A DNA stretch of 58,464 bases from Candidatus Nitrosopelagicus sp. (lineage in GTDB: Archaea; Thermoproteota; Nitrososphaeria; Nitrososphaerales; Nitrosopumilaceae), in NCBI GenBank assembly GCA_022450565.1, contig JAKUOP010000012.1:1-58464 (forward strand). Direction: 5' to 3'. Made by a program: the position numbers and the translations under genes. Positions 53,531-58,464 of this stretch are shown piece after piece. Numbering within the stretch: the first letter of the stretch is position 1; every line of letters starts with the position of its first letter. The notes under the pieces were generated by a model. It ran no database searches and was not told where the DNA came from. It saw only the letters and a program-made list of their open reading frames with translations.

Positions 53531-53719
53531 TTATCATATTTTTATAAATAAATGATATAATGTTTTGCTAGATATCCATATTTTATCTAAAATATCTCAT
53601 GTAATTTTATTAGAATCATTCAAAAATCATCTAGTTAGAAACTATATCATATTTTTACTAATAGTTACACACGTTTTAGAAGTAATTAATTTATTAGTTA
53701 AAGTATAAGAAATTGAAAA
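53531..53719. other. 189-bp AT-rich divergent intergenic region
   Basis: Over 75% A+T. It holds TATA-like sequences for both neighbours, near 53553-53560 for the radical SAM gene and near 53687-53697 for the GT2 gene. I see no RNA gene or long repeat. Confidence 0.55.
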
Positions 53720-54742
53720 ATGAAAAAATTCTTTTTTATACTAGTTAGCACATTTGTTGCACTTTTTATTATTAATATTTCATGGATTATAGCTAATTTA
53801 TTTTATTGGTCAATTTCAGGAATTGATGTAATTTTATCAGAGACAACATTACTTGAAGATATTTACCTATCTACTTATTTTATCTGGATAGTTTGGGCTG
53901 ATGTAGTATGGTGGATTACATTGTTAATTTATGCCAAACAAAGAAAAGCATACAAATCCGATTCAGAACATTATTTAATTCATAATCCATTAGACACTAA
54001 AAAAATTTGTGTTACCATGTCTGCATATAACGAAGAAGAAATAATCAAAGATGCTGTTACAGATTTTATTAAGCAACCTAATGTTGAAAGAGTAATTGTA
54101 ATAGATAATCATAGTACTGATAAAACAGTGGAAATAGCAGAATCTGCTGGAGCAAAAGTAATTACTAAAAAATCAAATAAAGGCTATGCACATTCATGGT
54201 ATACTGGATTAAAAGAGACACTAAACACTGATGCCAATATTATTGTACTTACTGATGCTGATGGAACGTTCAGTGGTTATGATATGGCAAAAATGATTCC
54301 ATATCTAGATAATTGTGATATGGTAATAGGATCAAGAATGACGCAGGTATTATCTGAGGAAACAAATCAAAATGATACATTTCTTGTTTGGGGAAATAAA
54401 TTCTTGGGGGCATTTTTCCAACTAAAATATTTTAACTCTAGGCATATGGGTGTAACACAATTTACAGATGTTGGTTGTTCTTATCGGTGTATGCGAAGGG
54501 AATCATTAGAAAAAATAATTGGAGACTTTACTAAAAATGATTCTGAAGAATTTGTAGATGAAGTTGATGATATTACAATTGGATTATTTACTACACAGCG
54601 TGCAATTGAAAATGATTTACGTATAGTTGAGATACCTATTACATTCAAAGAAAGAAAAGGTACTTCCAAAAGTGGTGTCACACAAAAAGATAAGGCAATT
54701 AAATATGGTCTACAATTTATAAAATTCATACTTACCAGTTAA
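53720..54742 (+). CDS. Membrane-anchored family 2 glycosyltransferase
   Basis: A 340-residue enzyme with two N-terminal transmembrane helices (about 3-30 and 50-72), then a GT2 catalytic domain with VTMSAYNEEEIIKDAV, VIDNHSTDKT, and the metal site LTDADGTFSG, followed by GSRM. A C-terminal basic segment (KERKGTSKSGVTQK) resembles that of polyprenyl-phosphate mannose/glucose synthases. Topology at the N-terminus rather than the C-terminus is less usual. Substrate unknown. Confidence 0.88.
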   Translation: MKKFFFILVSTFVALFIINISWIIANLFYWSISGIDVILSETTLLEDIYLSTYFIWIVWADVVWWITLLIYAKQRKAYKSDSEHYLIHNPLDTKKICVTMSAYNEEEIIKDAVTDFIKQPNVERVIVIDNHSTDKTVEIAESAGAKVITKKSNKGYAHSWYTGLKETLNTDANIIVLTDADGTFSGYDMAKMIPYLDNCDMVIGSRMTQVLSEETNQNDTFLVWGNKFLGAFFQLKYFNSRHMGVTQFTDVGCSYRCMRRESLEKIIGDFTKNDSEEFVDEVDDITIGLFTTQRAIENDLRIVEIPITFKERKGTSKSGVTQKDKAIKYGLQFIKFILTS

Positions 54743-54760
54743 CCGACTTTGATTTTTCAT

Positions 54761-55651
54761 TTATTCTTCAAAAAAATATGGTAATTCTTCCGAAATCGTG
54801 TCTAATGAAGAATATTTGGGCTTGTAATCTAACACTTCTGCTTTTTTAGACTGAGAAAAGTAATTCTTCTTGAACCCTGTAGGACTAGAAAATCCAGAAT
54901 TGGGTTTTATTTCGTACTGCAAATCATATTTGTCTTGTAATGAGTCTAAAAGCTCAAATTTTGCTATTGGTTTCTTACTATACAAATCGAATGCGTCATT
55001 GATAGTATTCTTCTCAATACATTTTTTCAAGAATGAAAAAAGATCTTTGGGATGTATGTAATCTCTAAAAAAATCAGATTCATTCGTAACTAGTGTCTTA
55101 TTTTCTTCAATGGAACGAATAATTTCAGAAATCAAGAATCTAGAATTTAAATCCATAAACCTACTAAAAAAGGAAAACAGTCTCAAATCAATTATATTTA
55201 ATTTGTCTTGTTCTCGGTGCCGCATTTCTGATTTTATCTTTGCAATTGCATATGATGAAACAGTATTATCTTCTTGAAGATTTTTTGGTAAAGTTGAATC
55301 TTTAACAGGAGAATCAAATTCCTCTCCGTAGACTGCACCACTACTAAAATTAATTAATTTTGTGTTAGTGTTTTTTTGCATATATTCCAATATCATTGAA
55401 TCTATATCCCCAGTTAATTTCAAAATTGAATTACCTTCAGATTCTATTTTTGCAGGATCACTGATTCCTATGCAATTAATTATTACATCATAATCTAATT
55501 CATGAAATTTATCATACGTCAAAAGTTGCATATTTTGGGCATTTCTATACCTAGAAAATAAATACAATTGATCAGTCTTTTCCCTTGCAAAAAGATACTG
55601 GATATTTTTTCCTAAGTGGCCTGTAACACCAAGTATTGCAATTTTCATCAT
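54761..55651 (-). CDS. SDR sugar reductase/epimerase (RmlD-like)
   Basis: A 296-residue NAD(P)-binding enzyme with an AILGVTGHLGKNIQ loop at the N-terminus, the catalytic serine region SSGAVYGE, and Tyr/Lys in SYAIAKIKSE. Its short length and GxxGxxG form resemble dTDP-4-dehydrorhamnose reductase. No companion rmlA-C gene is visible, so the substrate is open. It follows the TPP enzyme by 33 bp on the same strand. Confidence 0.82.
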   Translation of the reverse strand: MMKIAILGVTGHLGKNIQYLFAREKTDQLYLFSRYRNAQNMQLLTYDKFHELDYDVIINCIGISDPAKIESEGNSILKLTGDIDSMILEYMQKNTNTKLINFSSGAVYGEEFDSPVKDSTLPKNLQEDNTVSSYAIAKIKSEMRHREQDKLNIIDLRLFSFFSRFMDLNSRFLISEIIRSIEENKTLVTNESDFFRDYIHPKDLFSFLKKCIEKNTINDAFDLYSKKPIAKFELLDSLQDKYDLQYEIKPNSGFSSPTGFKKNYFSQSKKAEVLDYKPKYSSLDTISEELPYFFEE

Positions 55652-55684
55652 ATGAAACTATAATTTTACAATAATAAAGGTAAT

Positions 55685-57484
55685 TTATTCATCAACTTCT
55701 TTAACAAATAAATTATTTTTGTATTCTTTTCTATCTAAGAATGGATACATATCTTCAAGTGGTCTTGATGACATACTACCATCGTCATTTACTCTTGATG
55801 CAACTGTAGGTATAATCTCTTGTTCCCTAGGAACAATTACATCACATATGACTGGTCCATCATAGTCTAAGACTTGATTTACTACAGAATTAATTTCAGA
55901 TGGTTGATTGATTCTAAATGCTTTGATACCATACACTTCAGCAATTTTTACTGTGTCAGGAAATGAAATTCCAGACTGTGAACTTTCGCCGATATATCGT
56001 TTTTCAAAATAATTTGTTTGTGATGTACGTATAGAATGATATCCATCATTATTCAACACAAATAGTTTTACTGGCAAGTTATATTCAACCAATGTCTGAA
56101 ATTCTTGAATATTTTGTTGTAGAGAACCATCACCAGTAAAAGAAATTACCCTATTACCTGTTGCAGCTGATATTCCTATTGCAGCCGGCAGACTATATCC
56201 CATTGTAGCCATAGCACTAGATGGTATGTAGCGTTGATTTGGTTTTGTTAGTGTAACAGCTTGCGATACAGCATAAAAAGTTCCACCTGCATCAGCAACA
56301 AATATGTCTCCTTCCTTAGAATTTTTACAGATCTGGTCAATCAAGAAATATGAATTAACTTCATTTTCTGTATTTTCATATTCAGGTAGACATGTTGGGT
56401 ACTTTTTCTTCCAATCATTACATTTTTCTAACCATGATGCATAATTTAGTGAATTTTCTTCTGTTAATTTCTCTAACAATAAATTTAGAAAATCTTTTGC
56501 ATCTGCATGTACAAACTGATCAATGGCTATAGTTTTTTTTGCATGCGAAATCTCATCTATATCAACAATTATTTTTTTTGATTCTCGTCCAAATTGTTTG
56601 TAATTATATCCAATGACAGAAACGTGTAAACTAGAACCTATGGATAATATCAAATCTGAATTTTGCATTGCAAGGTTTGCTGCACGTTCACCTTTTACAC
56701 CAGTTTTGCCAATGTAAAATTCTTCATCATGTCTAATCGTATCAATCCCTAGATAAGGAGTAACAACAGGTATTTTGAATAATTTAACAAGTTTTGAAAG
56801 CATCTCTATAGCTCCAGAGATTCTTACTCCTTGACCAGAAATTATTATTGGGCGTTCTGATTTTTCTAATAATTTGACTATTAATTCAATCTGGTTTCTA
56901 TCAATCTCTGGTTTTTCTTTCTCTTTGATTTCAAATTTTTCTAAATCATCACTAATTGTAGCACTTTGTACATCCATAGGGATTTCAACCCAGACTGGTC
57001 CGGGTCTTCCTGATTTTGCAATATGAACTGCTTTTTCTAACTCATAACGTATTTTTTCAGGTTTTGTAACTGTAACTGCATATTTTGTTATTGACTCAAC
57101 AATAGGTATGATATCTAATTCTTGAACCCCAAATTGTCGTAGTTTTTTTATTCCCGTTTGAGATGATGCTTCGGCAACCTTTACTTGTCCAGAGATAAAT
57201 AAACATGGAACAGAATCTTGCCATGCACCCGCTAATCCAGTTATTGCATTAGTACTTCCTGGACCAGTAGTGAAGATACCAACTCCAAAATTTTCTGTAG
57301 CACGTGAATATGCTTCTAGTGCCATTGATGCAGTTTGTTCATGGTGTGGGCAAATTGTTTTAATTTTTTTATTGGAGGCAAGACCATCTGTTAAATGCAT
57401 AATTCCTGCCCCAGTTAATGTAAAAACATGTTCAACACCTAGTTCTTCAACAATGAACTTGGCCAAAAAATCTGCAACACGCAT
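55685..57484 (-). CDS. Thiamine-pyrophosphate enzyme, acetolactate-synthase-like
   Basis: A 599-residue TPP enzyme. The catalytic glutamate is in HHEQTASMALEAYSRAT near residue 49; GPGSTNAITGLAGA follows, the central domain runs about 190-330, and the TPP/Mg motif spans GDGSLQQN to LNNDGY near 430-460. Acetolactate synthases are similar, but there is no regulatory subunit and the gene lies between a sugar SDR and an aminotransferase. YerE-type enzymes in sugar clusters use the same fold to add a two-carbon unit to keto sugars. Either role is possible. Confidence 0.85.
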   Translation of the reverse strand: MRVADFLAKFIVEELGVEHVFTLTGAGIMHLTDGLASNKKIKTICPHHEQTASMALEAYSRATENFGVGIFTTGPGSTNAITGLAGAWQDSVPCLFISGQVKVAEASSQTGIKKLRQFGVQELDIIPIVESITKYAVTVTKPEKIRYELEKAVHIAKSGRPGPVWVEIPMDVQSATISDDLEKFEIKEKEKPEIDRNQIELIVKLLEKSERPIIISGQGVRISGAIEMLSKLVKLFKIPVVTPYLGIDTIRHDEEFYIGKTGVKGERAANLAMQNSDLILSIGSSLHVSVIGYNYKQFGRESKKIIVDIDEISHAKKTIAIDQFVHADAKDFLNLLLEKLTEENSLNYASWLEKCNDWKKKYPTCLPEYENTENEVNSYFLIDQICKNSKEGDIFVADAGGTFYAVSQAVTLTKPNQRYIPSSAMATMGYSLPAAIGISAATGNRVISFTGDGSLQQNIQEFQTLVEYNLPVKLFVLNNDGYHSIRTSQTNYFEKRYIGESSQSGISFPDTVKIAEVYGIKAFRINQPSEINSVVNQVLDYDGPVICDVIVPREQEIIPTVASRVNDDGSMSSRPLEDMYPFLDRKEYKNNLFVKEVDE

Positions 57485-57489
57485 AGTTT

Positions 57490-58464
57490 CTACAAATCTA
57501 ACTTGCTTATTGATTTTTTGATTCTTTCCAGTGCGTTTTTTATTTTATCTTGATTGACAGCATAACATATTCGAACGAATCCTTCCCCAAATTCACCAAA
57601 ACTTGTTCCTGGAAGTATTGCTACACCAGCATCTTCAAGTATGTAATCGCAAAAAGATTCACTTGTCATTCCAGTTTTCTTAATATTAATAAAAACATAA
57701 AATGCTCCGCCCGGAGTTATACAGCTTAATCCATGAATAGAATTTATACCATCCACAACAATATTCCTCCTTTGTTCATATTCATCATACATGCTTTTTT
57801 GTGATGTCTGTTCACCTTCAATTGCCTCGATCCCAGCTTTTTGTATGAATGGTGGAACGCATGATGATGTTGTTTCTAGTAATAATTTCATTTTCTCAAC
57901 CACATTTGATGGTCCAATGACTGCACCTAATCTCCATCCAGTCATAGCAAATGCCTTACTAAATCCATTAGAGATAATTGTACGTTCTTGGCATTTATCA
58001 TATACAGATGGTGAATTAAAAACTGAGTCTTTGTAAACCATTCTTGCATAAATCTCATCACTGTAAAGATACAGATCATGTTTTTCTGCAATTTCATAAG
58101 TCATTCTGATTTCTTCTTTGGTCATAACAGAACCTGTTGGATTTTGTGGGGAGTTAATTATTATCATTCTAGTTTTTTCTGTAATAGAATTTTCAATATC
58201 TTTTGGATTCATTCTAAATTTATTAGATTCAAGAAGTGGTACATGTACAGCTTTTGTATTACACATTTTTATTGTTGAAAAATAAGTTGGAAACCCAGGA
58301 TCAGGTACAATAACTTCTTCTCCAGGATTAACTATACAACTAATTGCATAAAATATTGCAATATTTGCACCTGGAGTAACAAGTACCTGATCTATATTTG
58401 GTTTAAAACCTCTAGAAACTTCAGTAGTTTCACAAATTTTCTGTCGAAATTCTGTCAAACCAGA
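57490..58464 (-). CDS. PLP aminotransferase, class I/II (5' end outside window)
   Basis: The frame continues to the right edge, with the final visible codons reading SGLTEFRQK, the start of a conserved region about 60-80 residues into the usual protein. The 324 visible residues contain NSPQNPTG, the cofactor Asp-Tyr region YSDEIYARM, and the PLP lysine in SNGFSKAFAMTGWRLG. Aspartate-aminotransferase family is clear but the acceptor keto acid is not. It lies 5 bp before the TPP enzyme, so the pair is co-transcribed and probably acts in one pathway. Confidence 0.9.
   Translation of the reverse strand, partial: SGLTEFRQKICETTEVSRGFKPNIDQVLVTPGANIAIFYAISCIVNPGEEVIVPDPGFPTYFSTIKMCNTKAVHVPLLESNKFRMNPKDIENSITEKTRMIIINSPQNPTGSVMTKEEIRMTYEIAEKHDLYLYSDEIYARMVYKDSVFNSPSVYDKCQERTIISNGFSKAFAMTGWRLGAVIGPSNVVEKMKLLLETTSSCVPPFIQKAGIEAIEGEQTSQKSMYDEYEQRRNIVVDGINSIHGLSCITPGGAFYVFINIKKTGMTSESFCDYILEDAGVAILPGTSFGEFGEGFVRICYAVNQDKIKNALERIKKSISKLDL

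Noticed and set aside
57490-58464. Aminotransferase appearing to begin at 58458 as a short gene
   Set aside because: The apparent start is a leucine codon inside the conserved region, and the frame stays open to the window edge, so the real start lies outside.

Overview
This window looks like a piece of chromosome from an ammonia-oxidising archaeon of the Nitrosopumilus/Nitrosarchaeum type (Nitrososphaeria, formerly Thaumarchaeota). The DNA is strongly AT-rich and densely packed. The gene set is archaeal: aIF6, aIF5B, L7Ae/S28e/L24e/L37e, LSm, exosome Csl4, Dph2, TiaS, archease and MptE-type pterin kinase. These sit beside features more usual in bacteria: a one-chain GMP synthase, PurU, a class II HMG-CoA reductase, and dihydropteroate synthase. 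The genus is inferred from gene content, not from an alignment. No mobile element, CRISPR array, rRNA or clear pseudogene was seen, and no stretch over 300 bp lacks a gene.

Layout. 1-2000: small zinc-ribbon proteins, a thioredoxin and tRNA-Ala(CGC). 2064-7114: a cyclic amidohydrolase, rpiA, L37e-LSm, a purU/creatininase pair and tRNA-Leu(UAG). 7164-14422: glmM, a translation operon (L7Ae-S28e-L24e-ndk-aIF5B), thioredoxin, archease, hisS and aIF6. 14554-24197: a 7Fe-type ferredoxin, a ROK kinase, GMP and folate synthesis (guaA, mptE, folP, guaB), prephenate dehydratase, Csl4 and Dph2. 24282-28015: tiaS, initiator tRNA-Met, a sugar-dehydrogenase-like beta-propeller and class II HMG-CoA reductase. 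28052-35062: an eight-gene histidine operon, hisG-D-C-(HAD)-B-H-A-F. 35717-38338: a 21-bp palindrome, thrC, and a MoaD/ThiS-MoeB fusion. 38359 to the end: a cell-surface glycan region with glmS, PGI/PMI, three GT2 glycosyltransferases, UDP-GlcNAc 2-epimerase, a UDP-ManNAc-type dehydrogenase, large membrane proteins, a B12-binding radical SAM protein, two SDR sugar enzymes, an acetolactate-synthase-like TPP enzyme and an aminotransferase cut by the right edge.

How the genes work together. GlmS and GlmM can make glucosamine phosphates, while WecB- and WecC-type enzymes lead to UDP-ManNAcA for the glycosyltransferases. MptE, FolP and PurU point to a true folate (not methanopterin) one-carbon pool beside GMP synthesis. 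Many promoters have a TATA-like box about 25 bp before the start codon, so many transcripts are probably leaderless, and TTG starts are common.

The most interesting items are: the ubiquitin-like/E1 fusion with an internal Gly-Gly, apparently co-transcribed with a threonine-synthase-fold enzyme downstream of a perfect palindrome; a HAD phosphatase inside the his operon that may be the missing histidinol-phosphate phosphatase; the sugar-dehydrogenase-like propeller lacking two signature histidines; and the TPP/aminotransferase and B12-radical-SAM enzymes in the glycan region.
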